Below are positions 23,530 to 34,925 of a DNA stretch of 64,000 nt, piece after piece. The position numbers and the translations under genes are program-made. The DNA is from Lepas anatifera (taxonomy: Eukaryota; Arthropoda; Thecostraca; Lepadidae), in contig JAOTON010002193.1 in assembly GCA_034440635.1 (NCBI GenBank), positions 930,001-994,000 of the forward strand. The letters are read 5' to 3'. Under the pieces are notes generated by a model. That model saw nothing but the letters and a program-made list of their open reading frames with translations. It did no database searches and was not told where the DNA came from. Positions within the stretch are counted from its first letter, which is position 1; every line of letters starts with the position of its first letter.

Positions 23530-23872
23530 GGTCACGCCAAGGTCAGTGCGGGGGATCACGGCCGGAGCAGAGGGCTAACATTGAGGTCAGTGCGGGGGAG
23601 CACGACCGGATCCGAGGGCTCACATTGAGGTCAGTGCGGGGGAGCACGACCGGATCGAGGCTCACATTGAGGTCAGTCCGAGAGGAGCACGGCAGGATTC
23701 GGGGGCTCACATTGAGGTCAGTGCGGGGGGCACGACCGGATCCGAGGGCTCACATTGAGGTCAGTCCGAGAGGAACACGGCTGGAGCCGCGGGCTCGCAC
23801 TGAGGTCAGTACGGAGGAGCATGGTCAGAGTCAGTGTCAAGGGTTCAGACTGAGGTCAGTTCGGGGGATGGG
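23530..23872 (+). repeat. ~44-60-bp GC-rich minisatellite, about 7 units
   Basis: The unit is approximately TTGAGGTCAGTGCGGGGGAG followed by CACGACCGGATCCGAGGGCT and CACA. Each unit starts with an AGGTCAGT hexamer. The 140-residue frame covering it (23469-23891) is a repeat artefact with Arg/Gly-rich repeated residues. Confidence 0.88.
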
Positions 23873-24213
23873 GGCATGGCCACAGAGGTGAAGTGAGACG
23901 CAGAGAGTGGAGTGAACGGTGCAGGAGGGGATATTTTGAGTAGAGGCAGAAGCAGCTGCATGGCAAGGTAGCAGAGGCCAGCGTTCAGGAGCTGCCGCAC
24001 GGGCTGGCTCCGGCCGGCGGCAGTGGAAGAGGTGGACGGAGGCAGAGGCAGCTGAGGCACAGCACCTCGGCCACGCACCAGCCCAGAGGCCCTGCACTCA
24101 GCACTCCCTGGGGTGGTAATTGAAATGAACAACTTCTGCAAAATTGGGACCAGAGACTTGTACCCCGCTATTTTGTGCATTTTTATTACATGCGAAACAA
24201 TTGTCGAATTTAA
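23873..24213. other. GC-rich unannotated sequence
   Basis: GC-rich sequence without a recognisable gene; two long opposing minus-strand frames (23837-24180) overlap each other and are not called. Confidence 0.35.
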
Positions 24214-24978
24214 CCTTTCGCCACTCGGAGGGTCTAAATATTGCTATCAGGTCAGGTCAGGTCAATGAGTTATAATGCCATTTTTAAACCCATGTAAGGC
24301 AGCTATGGTCTTCTACAATGAGACTGAAAGAACTAGAGTGTAGCTCAGCTTCTAGAAAAGCCAGATCAAGTTTCTAAACGTCATTCGAAAGCTATTGAAA
24401 GGAAAAATATGACCGCTAGCATCCATGTTGGGATCACGTCAATGCCACGGTCACCAGAATCAATAAATGTCACGGTTCTATAAACTTTTTGTGTTTATAG
24501 TTTTTGAACGAGATAAGGTACAGCAATAAATCTATTATCATAATGACGAGCATGATCCAAGTATTCGAATGATGTGCAACATGACCATGAAAGGCCATTA
24601 TTTAACCTAGACTTGAGGCCAAGGTCACATTTGAACTTTCAAGGCCATGTTGCATAACATTCAGATCAAAATGAATGAACACAATGAATGAACACAACTC
24701 AAAAGGAACACATTGATGACCTTGGATTTGTTCTAGGTCTAATGGTTCCCGAGTTCTAAAGGAGTTGCTAAATGGGTCAAAATTTGACCCATTTTGGTCC
24801 TCTGCGACATTACGGGTCAACAAATATGGTTCATATTCGGGTTGAGATAAGAAAACAGTAAGGCGCCTCTAGCGCCGTTCCAATTTTGTTGTATCTCTTC
24901 CGGTGCCCGAGATCGTAGGGGTCCGATCGGACCCCCGTAAGCGGTGGTGGGTGCGAAAAGAGCCCAGGCGGCGCCGGG
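24214..24978 (+). mobile_element. TTAA element, group VI copy 1
   Basis: The left end is clear: TTAA at 24210-24213, then CCTTTCGCCACTCGG. The right end is inferred at ...GGCGCCGGG followed by TGAA (a decayed TTAA). The interior has three overlapping hexamers (AGGTCAGGTCAGGTCA near 24249) and a block (AGGCAGCTATGGTCTTC, then GAGACTGA) shared with copies near 38950-39670, 48690-49135 (reverse) and 55890-56315 (reverse). It has no coding capacity. Confidence 0.7.
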
Positions 24979-25066
24979 TGAAGGAATATCTTACCCACCC
25001 GCTTTTTCAATGAACTTGCATATCAGCCCCGCAGGTGACTAATGTGTTCCCGATGGGCGTATACAG

Positions 25067-28000
25067 TAGGGTGCCTCATTTTGCACCGACCATTCAAATT
25101 GTTGGGTGGCGGTAGTTTTTCCCATTGTTTGAGACCTCCTGAATCCAATGGTACCAGAATTATACAAATTAAAAATTCTAGGGGTCGCGGATTGGATTTG
25201 AAATTCTGAATTTGTAATAAAAATGGTAAAAAAGCCTGTTTTGACGCAACAGAGATATAACTCTTCTGTTCAGAGCCAAGAAACCGAAATCCACCGGTCG
25301 TTTGCCATAAATCCTGTTTGTTTGGAACGTATTTGGTTGAATTTAGAAGCCAGATTACCCTTAACATTAAGTAAACCATCCTATTTTAGCAAAATGTAGG
25401 CATTTGCATGCCTATTTCGATGTGTATTTTAGTTAATACGCACTCTGTGCAAAGACTGTGTCAAGAATGGACGTTCATAAGGCTAAAAAATAAAGAATGT
25501 CTGATTCGCTCAGATGCTTTATCCCGAACATGAACTTTACCATCCTTAGATTCTGCCTCAATAAGCCCCATTCCACCACACCATATTACTAAGTATCTTT
25601 CCAATATGTATGCTTTGATTAAAAATAAACGTTTATGAATAATTAAGCAATAATAATTAATTAATAAATAATAATATTAATTAGTTAATAATAATTAGCA
25701 ATAAGAATCGCGGCTACAATATCACAATTGTCGGAAGATCAGGCTACTAATTGATAACCGAAGAGATCTTCCACGGATCCTTTTTCTTATTCATGTGAGA
25801 ATATCTTATAGTTTTTGTTTAGCTCAATCACAGTTTAAGTTATGGAAAGGGATGAAAATGACCCTGGCCAGTCAACAAACACGGGCAAATTTCCGGCGAC
25901 TGATCCACAACCCGCGTCTATCCGTAGCCAGCCTTCCTCCTCAATTACAGGGGCCAAGTTTCCAACATCACGAAAAATTTAAAGTATTTCTTTTACATGG
26001 CTTATGATTGTGATGATAGACAAGATACCTACGAAAAGGTTGTAGAAAACGCCCTCCCATTCTGGCACATGGCTAGAATAAACACCGTCAGTGAGCGGAG
26101 CTGCCGGTATAGACTAGAAAAACTGCGGGAAGAGTGACAGAAACTCTTAAAAAGGCCGGAGCGAACCATGTCAGAAGAATTTATAAAAATTTCAGTTCAG
26201 TTTATTTCAAACCACACCTGCCGATTCGGGAGAACAAGGCAATCTCCAGCTTCTATGCTGGCAGGTGCTTGAAGGATGTGCCGAGGTAGTTGAACGGGTA
26301 AGTTCTTGGCGTGACGCTTCGCTATGCGCGTCGCAGACTCGGTCTCCACAGCTTCCTCATCGGATTGCACATTGTACATTTATTCTTCAGCAGAGCTTGC
26401 TGAGTCGAGTGTTCATACTCAAGCGCGGCACCAGCCGAAGAATTTCCCGCTGCTCTTCTTTGTGCCGTCTGTCACGCGTTCTGCAGTCGTTCCTTTCCAG
26501 CGAGCTTTTTGTCATTACCGCTCGTGTTCCCTTACCTGGCGCCACGCTGGTCAGCGTAGAACACGATGTCTTCTTCCTTGTAATGGGATATTAGTAGGTG
26601 GCTCTGTTGTAGTTCAACAATCACGTTTGGTGGTTATATGTCCCTTAGATTGTCCAACACTAACGGAAATTTTTCTACATTTTTCTGACATGGATGGCTC
26701 CGGCTTCTTGGAGTTTCCGCCACTCCTTGCCACAGTTTTTCTAGTCTATGCCGGTAACTCCGCTCACTGATGGTATGTATTCTAGCCATATGCCAGAACG
26801 GGAGGACTTTTTCTACAGCCTTTTCGTAGGTCTATTGTATGTCATCACTATCATAAGCCACGTGGAAGAAATATTTGAAGACCCTTCGTGCTGTTCGAAA
26901 AGGCTGGCCTACGTAATAGACGCGGGTAGTGGATCGAATCGCCGGCACTTTGTCCGTATTTGACTGGCCAGCAATGGTGGATCCAAGGTGGGAAGGGCTC
27001 AATATCCGAGTTCCTGTAGTTTGTAGGTCTTCTGTCTCCATAACTTAGCCTGTGATCAAGCCGAACTAAAATTATAAGAGTTTCTCACCGGAATAAGAAA
27101 AAGATCCGTGGAAGATCACTTCGGTTATCAATTAGTAACATGATCTTTCGAAAAAAGCTGCGTTATTGCAGGCCTGAGTCTGGCTACATTAGGAAAGTTT
27201 TCCTGAACATTTGAAGATGCTGCATTTTACTTCATCATTCATAAACTTTTATTTTTAATGAAATTGTACACATTGGAAAGGTACTTACTAATATGGTGTG
27301 GTGGAATGCGGCTTATTGAGGCAGAATCTAAGGATGGTAGGTTCGGGATAGGTTCCTATAGTTCATGTTCGGGATAAAACATGTGAGTGAATCTCAGACA
27401 TTCTTTATTGGTTTAACCTTCGTCCGGGTGGGGAGGGGGTCTTTTTAGGCCCCCTCGGGTTTTTCCGAAGCGAACAAAAAAACGGCGGCACGCAGCGCCG
27501 CCAAACTTAGTCTAGCTGTTCCTTCATCATTTTTACATCTTTCCTGAAAATTTTAGCCCAAGGTCATATCAGGTCAAGTCACCAGGTCAGGTGAAGTGAC
27601 CTCACCTCAAAAAATGTTTAGGACCGCACAACTAAAAGAGGGGTTAATCGATCAAGTTCAAACTCATACCACATATTGGGCCCACCAGGAGCTACAACAT
27701 TTGTTCCGGGATTTTTTTTATTTGTGACCTAAGGTCATGTGCAGAGCATGACCTCCCCATTGTAAATACATGGGGAAAATCACGAAATGAGCTTTTCTCA
27801 GTAAGTATGGATGGAATCAACTTCAAATATCGGTTACGATTTTATCTTAGTCCATTTCTGAAGTTTATGCCAAAAATTTTGACTTGTGACCTTTAAAATG
27901 TCACTTTAGGTCAAGTAAGCATTTTTTGGTGTTTTACTCTATAAATTTAGAATAAACTAAGATAGAACTTTTATTTTGTCACCAAAGTGTTTGTATAGTC

Positions 28001-29020
28001 ACTGCAAGTCAAATGATATACATCATGACTATACCAGGTCTTTAGTACTATTGCTATGGTGCATCAACTATGGCTGTATCTTGTTTGGTTTGGAAGTTAT
28101 TAGCGAAAAAGGAAACGCCCTTATTCATGTGTGGCTATGGACATTCCCAAGAATATGCCCAATATTCAGTGACCTGTAGCTCCCTAGGCTTTGACCTGAC
28201 ACGCAAATGAATGCCACTATAATGAAAGAACAACTCAAGAGCTTTCGAATGGTGTTAAAAAAATGTTTCTAGCTATCATAGTTTCTGAGATATATGAGGT
28301 TTTCTTAGTACACCTCATATTAGCGATTTTTACCTACTTTGACCTCTGGTGACCTTAATATTGACCTGACAAGAAAAATGACTGAAGTATTTTCGATATC
28401 ATTTTTGAAGAGCTTTCGATTGCCGTTTTGCGCTTTTCTCTACCTCTCTTAGTTTTTGTGATCGTTGGGGGTCTTTTTAGCCCCCCCACCATGGCGAAGG
28501 TGGCTCGTACCCGCCACCGGGGCAAGGGTTAACCTTATGAACATCCACTCTTGACACAGTCTTTGCCATTTTTACCCACCAAAGTGTTATAAATGCTCCT
28601 CACGTAACCGAAGTGACTCACTTACTATGGATGGTACACAGAGTGCGTATTAACTAGAATACACATCGAAATAGGCATGCAAATGCCTACATTTTGCTAA
28701 AATATGATGGTTAACTTAATATTAAGATTAATCTGGCTTCTAAATTCAACCAAATACGTTCCAAATAAACAGGATTTATGGCAAACGACCGGTGGATTTC
28801 GGCTTCTTGACTCTGAACAGAAGAGCTATATCTCTGTGGTATCAAAACAGGCTTTTTTTACCATTTTTTACAAATTCAGAATTTCAAATCCAATCTGCGA
28901 CCCCTAGAAATTTTTGAATTTGTATGATTTTGGTACCATTGGATTCCGGAGGCCTCAAACAATGGGAAAAACCATCGCCACCCAATCATTTGCATGGTCG
29001 GTGCAAAATGAGGCACCCTA
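25067..29020. mobile_element. Large inverted-repeat (foldback-like) element, ~2.84 kb without its insertion
   Basis: The left end, TAGGGTGCCTCATTTTGCAC at 25067, is repeated inverted at 28999-29020 (ending GCACCCTA). The arms pair almost throughout: left 25067 to about 26190, right about 26640 to 29020, with the right arm carrying a 1112-bp TTAA element. Matching blocks include the CAAACGACCGGTGGATTTCG region, GTTCATAAGG, the AAGAAAAAGATCC block and CAGTGAGCGGAGCTGCCGG near the centre. The unpaired centre is about 450 bp. Flanking TA at both ends would suit a Tc1/mariner-type or other TA-targeting enzyme. Mirrored open frames (25023-25379 on -, 28704-28907 on +) exist only because the arms match; no transposase was recognised. 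Confidence 0.82.
27417..28528 (+). mobile_element. TTAA element, group IV copy 1, inside the inverted-repeat arm
   Basis: The element is 1112 bp and flanked by TTAA at 27413-27416 and 28529-28532, with ends CCTTCGTCCGGGTGGGGA and the inverted right end in which TGGCGAAGG and GGGGCAAGGG appear. The interior contains AGGTCATATCAGGTCA and many TGACCT hexamers. The opposite arm of the host inverted repeat (near 25478-25490, AAGGCTAAAAAATAAAG) has no insertion, which gives a direct empty-site comparison and shows one TTAA before insertion and two after. Confidence 0.92.
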
Positions 29021-29024
29021 GTAT

Positions 29025-29422
29025 ACATCCTCAGAATCGGCTGCCGAGCGCTCAAGGTTCTTTTGCCAGATTTGTTTTGATTTATGAGATGTCAGAATAC
29101 GTACTCTTCTGTTGGCATCAGAAAAACTCATGTCAATTTCACTATACTCGTGCCTGCCTTTTATTGCTGTCTTGACACATCAATATATAGCAGAGGGAGT
29201 GGGGAGGATTGGGACACTTCTTCTGGATAAATATTGAGAAACTGCTCCAAACCTGTCGCTAGGGGTAATGCACGTTTGATATTGCCAGAACTCTAAGCAA
29301 TAATTTACATCTAAATAGGTTTAAAGACTTGGATAATTCAATACCACGCTTGTCATGAAGCAAATTTCAAAATGATTGTTCTCAGGAGAATTGAAACAGG
29401 TGCAGGAGAAGATGGACGGCCA
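29025..29422. other. Unannotated intergenic sequence
   Basis: There is no gene. The stretch contains GGGACACTT and TTGGGACAC-type phrases that also occur downstream of the next element (30475, 31610), so the element at 29427 may have landed in another repeat. Confidence 0.35.
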
Positions 29423-29426
29423 TTAA

Positions 29427-30446
29427 CCCTCGCCCCACCGGAGCCATCGATGGCCCCGTAAGGTTTTTCCGGGATAGCAGAAAAACGACGGAGGCGCAGC
29501 ACCGCAGTTGAGTGTTCTACCTCTCACCCCATCATTTTCCCACCATCCCTGAAATTTTTACCCCGCGTCACCCAAGGTCAGGTCACCAGGTGAGGTCAAC
29601 CAAGGTCACCTCACTTCAACTTTTGAGCTCTATAAGAGCTACATTTCTAAGTTGATCGATTTGACACTTCCTACACTTCATGACCCCTCCAGGGTCTACA
29701 AGGTGTATATCCGGGATTTTTCGATTTCGTGACCTGAGGTCAGGTCACGAGGTGACCGCTTCCATTGGAAAAGCATGGTGAAAAGCTGTCTTATGATCTA
29801 AAAGTTACAAAACCGATTGCAAATGCTTGGCTTACTAAGAAAAACGTCCTTGGACACCCTTTCACGGATCCCAGGGACTATATTTGCCCTTTAACCTCTC
29901 CGAGGCCATACAAGGTCACCAGGGGTTAAAACAGTATTTTGACAATAACCTTTGACCTAATCAAGCTAAAGCGCTGAATCAAACACCATCGTGTATGTCT
30001 CGTCACTGACTTTCATTTGATTTACGGCAAGGTCACTTTCTGACCTTTCGTGACCTCAGGTCACATTAGGTCACGAGGTGACCTATAGAGGTCAAAACAC
30101 TAGCGGGAAGTCATCAAATTCCAAATAGCGGAACAAGGTCTGGCATTTTCCTATCAAATGTACTTTACCAGATCTCAATAGCTCTAATGGCATGAGAGTT
30201 ATGCCCAGTTTGCTTAAGCATTGCATATTTGAGTGAAAATAGCCGATCTTGAAATAACTTGACCTCTGGAGGTCAAACCATTGACCTGAGCGCTTAAAAA
30301 TTTAAAGTAATTTCGTACTGAATTCATGCAAGCTTTCTAATGCACTTCACAGATTTTCGCTAACCTCCATATTTTCGGAGTTAAAGGGGGGTCATCGATG
30401 GCCCCGGTGGGGCGAAGGTGGCGCCGGACCCCCGGTGGGGCGCGAG
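29427..30446 (+). mobile_element. TTAA element, group II copy 1 (CGCCCCACCGG ends)
   Basis: The element is 1020 bp, flanked by TTAA at 29423-29426 and 30447-30450. The ends CCCTCGCCCCACCGG and CCGGTGGGGCGCGAG are inverted repeats, and a subterminal CATCGATGGCCCC palindrome occurs at both ends. The copy at 58045-59069 is collinear with it over its whole length. The interior is dense in AGGTCA/TGACCT, including AGGTCACATTAGGTCACGAG. No open frame of note. Confidence 0.93.
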
Positions 30447-30450
30447 TTAA

Positions 30451-30929
30451 GGAGAATTTTGGACGGCTTAAGAAGAATTGGGACACTAACTCCCTTGATC
30501 TCTTGAAGCTAAATACAATATAGTGATTCTAAAGAAGTGATTTGGAACAGTTATAATTACTTTGGAGAGAGCCACGGCTACAAATTTCTACATTCGAAAC
30601 GGACAGTGTCCTTAAAATACAATGGCACGAACTTCTTATGTGCAACAAGCTTGGTATACAGCAACAAATCTGCCCTTCGGATCATCCCGTGCTGCCAATC
30701 TGGCAGGTGAATCCATCTTGTGCCGGTGCGCGGGAGGCAGGCTCACGCCTCACAGTTGGTGCACGGAATCCACCGATAGGCACGGAGCCGGTACTGCCTG
30801 CTGCAGTTGAATCCGACAGGTTTCTCAAGAGATTATAGTGATCGGTAGACACTCGTGGCCTATTTTTGTGCCATGTTTCTTTGAGTGTTTAATCCAGCAC
30901 TATTTTGTCACCCCCCAAGAGGGAAGATG
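30451..30929. other. Unannotated intergenic sequence
   Basis: Nothing is supported; two short overlapping frames at 30622-30838 lack motifs. Confidence 0.35.
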
Positions 30930-31115
30930 TAGGGGTGGTGTAGTGGTTGGCACGCTTGCTTTCCACGCGGCCGACACGGGTTCAAGGCCCGGCATCGGCT
31001 CAGAATCATTCCCTGAACAAAGAACAGTCCGGCTCCGGAGAAACCCTTCCAACAGGCAAACAATTGGCAACGCCGTATGATCCTGGCAGTTGATGCGTCG
31101 ATAAGCCCCTACAAT
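30930..31115 (+). mobile_element. tRNA-derived SINE, copy 1
   Basis: The head has RNA polymerase III promoter boxes of a tRNA-like sequence: an A box TGGTGTAGTGGTTGGCACGC and a B box GGGTTCAAGGCCC about 35 bp downstream. The body ends in TTGGCAACGCCGTATGATCC, then TGGCAGTTGATGCGTCGATA and ACAATTATCATCAAG, shared with the copy at 50837-51030 although the two heads differ. SINEs are moved by LINE enzymes and the shared tail is presumably the part recognised. Ends are approximate. Confidence 0.82.
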
Positions 31116-31725
31116 TATCATCAAGAACCACAATACTGAGTAATTATCAAGACTAACTGAGCCGATTCCACCATGATGGGTATGTTTGAAACTAAGTCGG
31201 CGTTTAATGTCCCACAGAGTGCAGGGGCGTATCAAGATATCACGTGTTCATCATCACATGACGCTTTCTCTTTCTTTGGTCTACTCTTCCGATCTTCGAT
31301 TTTTTTCTTCCCCTCTGATCGGTCCCAAAATAGTCTGACCAGACCACAAAATATGTAATGAGGGGGACAACTATGAAGCATTGGGTTTCAGGGCACGTCA
31401 GCGGCTAAGGTCATACGTGGGGACACCTATGGAGGGGTCCTGGAGACTTAGTACTTCATTGTCAAAATTTTAGAATTTTTCAAAGCCTTCTGTTCCTTTT
31501 TCATTTCCAGAAGCAGTACGAATGAGCTGAATGATTCCGTTCCTCATGTCCAATGAGCTGAATTTGTTATTCGCAAGCTAAACACACCAGACATATGAAT
31601 CTAGGGCCCGAACTGGGACACTTTGAAAGGTTGAGCTGTCGATTAATTAGGATACTGGTGTAACAGTATGTTACTTTTAGTATCGGTATTAGTTTCTTAG
31701 TTCAATGCATTATCGTGTGGAGCAT
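31116..31725. other. Unannotated intergenic sequence
   Basis: Nothing is supported. Confidence 0.35.
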
Positions 31726-31729
31726 CTAA

Positions 31730-31930
31730 CCCTTGCCCCGTTGGGGGATGTTTGAACACCTCTCCTCGGGTTTTTCCGGCGGTAGAAAAAACGGTGACGT
31801 GAAGCGCCGCCATACTTGGCACACCCTATTCTTGATCGATTTCGCAACTTTCCTCAAAATTGTAAGGTTAGGTCACCTCAGGTCAGGTCACCAGTACAGG
31901 TCAAGTGACCTCACCTCCAAAAATGTTCAG
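31730..31930 (+). mobile_element. TTAA element, group IV, truncated left end
   Basis: It starts after CTAA (31726-31729, a decayed TTAA) with CCCTTGCCCCGTTGGGGGA and continues with the TTTTTCCGGCGGTAG and AGCGCCGCCATACTTGGCAC blocks and the hexamer cluster of group IV. Similarity stops near AAAAATGTTCAG at about 31930; the rest of the element is missing. Confidence 0.75.
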
Positions 31931-32279
31931 TCAGGGGCCGGATCACCCGAACCTGAGAGCTGTCCCAAGCTGAGGGGGAAGTGGACTTTGGATGTCTCAT
32001 TTATTTTATTGTAAAACATTTTAAGCATTAAGCCACGCCATGTTTTAACTTGAGCCATAAATAAACAATTTTGGACAAGCACAACCTAACAGCGGAAAAA
32101 TTGAGACGCCCGCAGGAGAATTGGGACGACTGTTCCAAATCTCCTGCATTGATCGAATGACATAAAACATAACATATGACACAAAACCCTCCATTTGTAT
32201 TCGCTACTGCTCGCCAGCCCTTTCAAAGTACATAAACAGCACTCATAAAGGAAAATAAAAATAAGGTGACCTTCTAAAC
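31931..32279. other. Unannotated intergenic sequence
   Basis: No gene is seen; the GAATTGGGAC phrases are like those around 29.2 and 30.5 kb, suggesting pieces of one further dispersed repeat. Confidence 0.35.
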
Positions 32280-32283
32280 TTGA

Positions 32284-33141
32284 CACGCACATTGACGTTG
32301 GGGGCGGGTACCTGCTGGCCTCGGCGTTTTTTGGAGATAGAATAATAACGGTGGTGCGTAGCGCCGCCGTGCTCGGTATTCCTTTTCCCTGGTCAATATA
32401 AAATTTAGGCAAAATTTTAAGGTTGGGTCATCTCAGGTCAGGGCATCAGTGCAGGTCAAGTGAACTCACCTCAAAAGAGTTTGAGATAGCATAAGTCAGA
32501 ACAGGATGAACCTATGCGATTGAAACTCATATCACATAATTGGCCCATCGGGTTCTACAGAATATATTCCGGTATTTTTCATAGTGACGAGATAAGGCCA
32601 GGTACGAGCCATGACCTCTCCATTGGAAATACATGGGTAAAATGGTGTAAACTGAATAAGTTAGAAATGTATGGTGGTAGAACATCTATTTTAACGGCAT
32701 TAGGCTCGCCTCATTCTTTCGGCTATAATGATATGCATTTTGACGTAATTTGACTTTGACTTGACCTCAGGTCAAGCCAAGCCCTAGATTTGATCTGATT
32801 TGACCTAGCAAGGTCATATTATATTTCATTCGATTGCGTTTTCTGCTGGGATTCCAATGGTATAGATTGTTTTGGTCTATCTTTATCAGTTCAGATGTAA
32901 TAACTGAAAACTTTCCTTTACATGTTGTCCCTTTGGTAGCATACCTTGGCCTCTAGTGGCCATAAATTTGACCTGAAAAAGGTTCAAATATTCACTATAA
33001 GAAATTGGATGGGCTATCCAACACCTTTTACCATTTTTTGCTATCTAGCGTGGTTCTCGACATTATAGGGTGAGGGGCAGGTAGCCACCCCCCCCCCCCC
33101 CATTAAAGCGAATCTGGCTCAGACGCCCGTCAATGCGCATG
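32284..33141 (+). mobile_element. TTAA element, group I copy 1 (CACGCGCATTGACG ends)
   Basis: The element is 858 bp. The left end CACGCACATTGACG follows TTGA (32280-32283, decayed TTAA) and the right end CGTCAATGCGCATG precedes TTAA at 33142-33145. It is collinear with the copies at 49636-50453 and, inverted, 54962-55680. The subterminal GTGGTGCGTAGCGCCGCC block and AGGTCA clusters are present. A poly-C run lies near the right end (33095-33110). Confidence 0.88.
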
Positions 33142-33145
33142 TTAA

Positions 33146-33861
33146 AACGTGGTTTGTATGTTATTACAGGAAACATACTGTTAAAGCTGCACAGGCATGG
33201 AAGCTATCTAAAAAAACAGAATTGTTTGTACCATTCTTACCCTGCCCTCGGCTTGGGCGGAAAAAAGTTTTTGAACGCATGCAACGCTGCCTTGGGCGAA
33301 GAGAAGTATTCGCTTGAAATGAGTCAGGGTGGCTCCAGTATTCGGTAAGAGCCGTGGCCCTATTCTCCTGCGTCCCAATTATCGCCAATCCCCCCGAAGT
33401 AAGGCCCATCAGCTAGCTAATGCACAACTTATCTATTCAGTGTTGTTTTCCTCAGGTTTAGCTGAGTTCCTCGTGCCAACTCTAAGCCCTGGAGAAGCTT
33501 TGTTCATTGCACATATCGCCAGTAGGGATTCGGTCACGTTTTACAATAAACTGGAGGTTCTTTTTGTGACAGTCATCACGCCTCGCCGCAGTGGTGGTGC
33601 AGGTGTTGGAACAGCCACTCGGGCTGAGCGCCAAATCCTATACAGCTGCTTGCGTCCTGTAGGGGAGGCGGTGCAGGAAGCGGCATTTCAGGGCACGCCA
33701 TCGATCTTTCGGGGGGCACCGGTACCATTTCAGGGGACGCCCAGGGTCGATGGGGAAAGCGCCCCCTCTTACCCCCGTGGGTCCATCCAAGTCTTAGGCC
33801 ACTCTCGACAGTCAAGTTGCATGTTTGGAGCTGTGATCTCTGACAGGTCATCTGGGGCTAT
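33146..33861. other. Unannotated; contains a 178-codon open frame of no recognised family
   Basis: A plus-strand frame (33329-33865) of 178 residues is the longest non-repetitive frame here, but it shows no domain, overlaps an opposing 91-residue frame and ends at the border of the next element. I cannot support it as a gene. Confidence 0.35.
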
Positions 33862-33865
33862 TTAA

Positions 33866-34300
33866 CACACGCCGTGGAGTGTGTTAAGTACTCCCCACAT
33901 ATTTTACAAAGTTAGAAAACACTACAAACTGCATTTGAGAGAATTAATACGCACGTAGGTTGGTAAAAGAAAAATCGAAATTGTGCGGTCGCATCAATTC
34001 CCTGCACTGTACATAGACCGAGTGGTGACGTAATAACGCCATATAATCGGGATGACATATCAAGGTCACCACATGAAGGTCAAGGTCATAGGACAAGGCC
34101 ATACCACCATTTTTATGGTCATTGCTTCCAGTAATTTTGGCCAGATGGCATTATTCGATTCGACTTATGCTATGATGTCATAGTTAAAGTTACTCAATGT
34201 TAAGGTCAAGGTCACAGATTAAGGTGAGATCAGTGGTCGAGGCCAAATCCTCATTTCTCGCCCAACGGTTGTAGTGCCAGTTAAAAAGTATATCATTAAC
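33866..34300 (+). mobile_element. TTAA element, group III, truncated right end
   Basis: It follows TTAA (33862-33865) with CACACGCCGTGGAGTG, a diverged form of the CACGCGCAGTGGAGG end of group III. The block GACCGAGTGGTGACGTAATA and clusters such as AAGGTCAAGGTCA match the copy at 44669-45539. Similarity stops where the 41-bp minisatellite starts, so the right half is missing or displaced. Confidence 0.75.
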
Positions 34301-34309
34301 AATATCTCT

Positions 34310-34925
34310 TCGTACGCAGTTGGTGGGACCACCCTGACGTCATTTCCGACTCGTACGCAGTTGGTGGGACCACCTTAATGTCATATCCTACTTGTACGCA
34401 GTTGGTGGGACCACCTTAACGTCATATCCTACTTGTACGCAGTTGGTGGGACCACCTTAACGTCATATCCTACTTTTACGCAGTTGGTGGGACCACCCTG
34501 ACGTCATGTCCTACTCGTGCGCAGTTGGTGGGACCACCTAAAGTCATATCCTACTTGTACGCAGTTGGTGGGACCACCTTAACGTCATATCCCTTTACGC
34601 AGTTGGTGCGACCACCTGACGTCATGTCCTAATCGTACGCAGTTGGTGGGACCACCCTGACGTCATGTCCTACTCGTACGCAGTTGGTGGGACCACCCTG
34701 AGGTCATGTCCGATCGTACGCAGTTGGTGGGACCACCCTAACGTCTGTCCGACTCGTACGCAGTTGGTGGGACCACCCTGACGTCATGTCCGATCGTACG
34801 CAGTTGGTGGGACCACCCTGACGTCATGTCCGAATCGTACGCAGTTGGTGGGACCACCCTGACGTCATGTCCGACTCGTGCGCAGTTGGTGGGACCACCC
34901 TGACGTCATGTCCGACTCGGAGGAG
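34310..34925 (+). repeat. 41-bp minisatellite, 15 units, overlapping exon 1
   Basis: Fifteen units start at CAGTTGGTGGGACCACC (34317, 34358, 34399, ..., 34842, 34883), spaced 38-41 bp. Each intact unit carries TACGCAG|TTGG, a possible splice acceptor, and most carry GTCATGTCCGACTCG. The last unit runs into exon 1, where ATGTCCGACTCG encodes Met-Ser-Asp-Ser. The array is therefore an amplification of the exon 1 leading edge. A 41-bp period shifts frame each unit, so the array itself cannot encode a regular repeat protein. Confidence 0.95.

Noticed and set aside
23469..24180. GC-rich frames of 86-140 residues
   Set aside because: They overlap on both strands across a minisatellite and show no motif.
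25023..28907. Conserved protein suggested by two similar frames (25023-25379 on -, 28704-28907 on +)
   Set aside because: The similarity is explained by the two arms of one inverted repeat; the frames break at different places and show no domain.
33329..33865. 178-codon plus-strand frame as a gene
   Set aside because: It has no recognisable domain and no splice or promoter support, an opposing frame overlaps it, and it ends at a transposon border.
34310..34925. CRISPR-like array (regular repeat with variable stretches)
   Set aside because: Units are contiguous with no unique spacers, unit similarity covers the whole 41 bp, and the context is eukaryotic.
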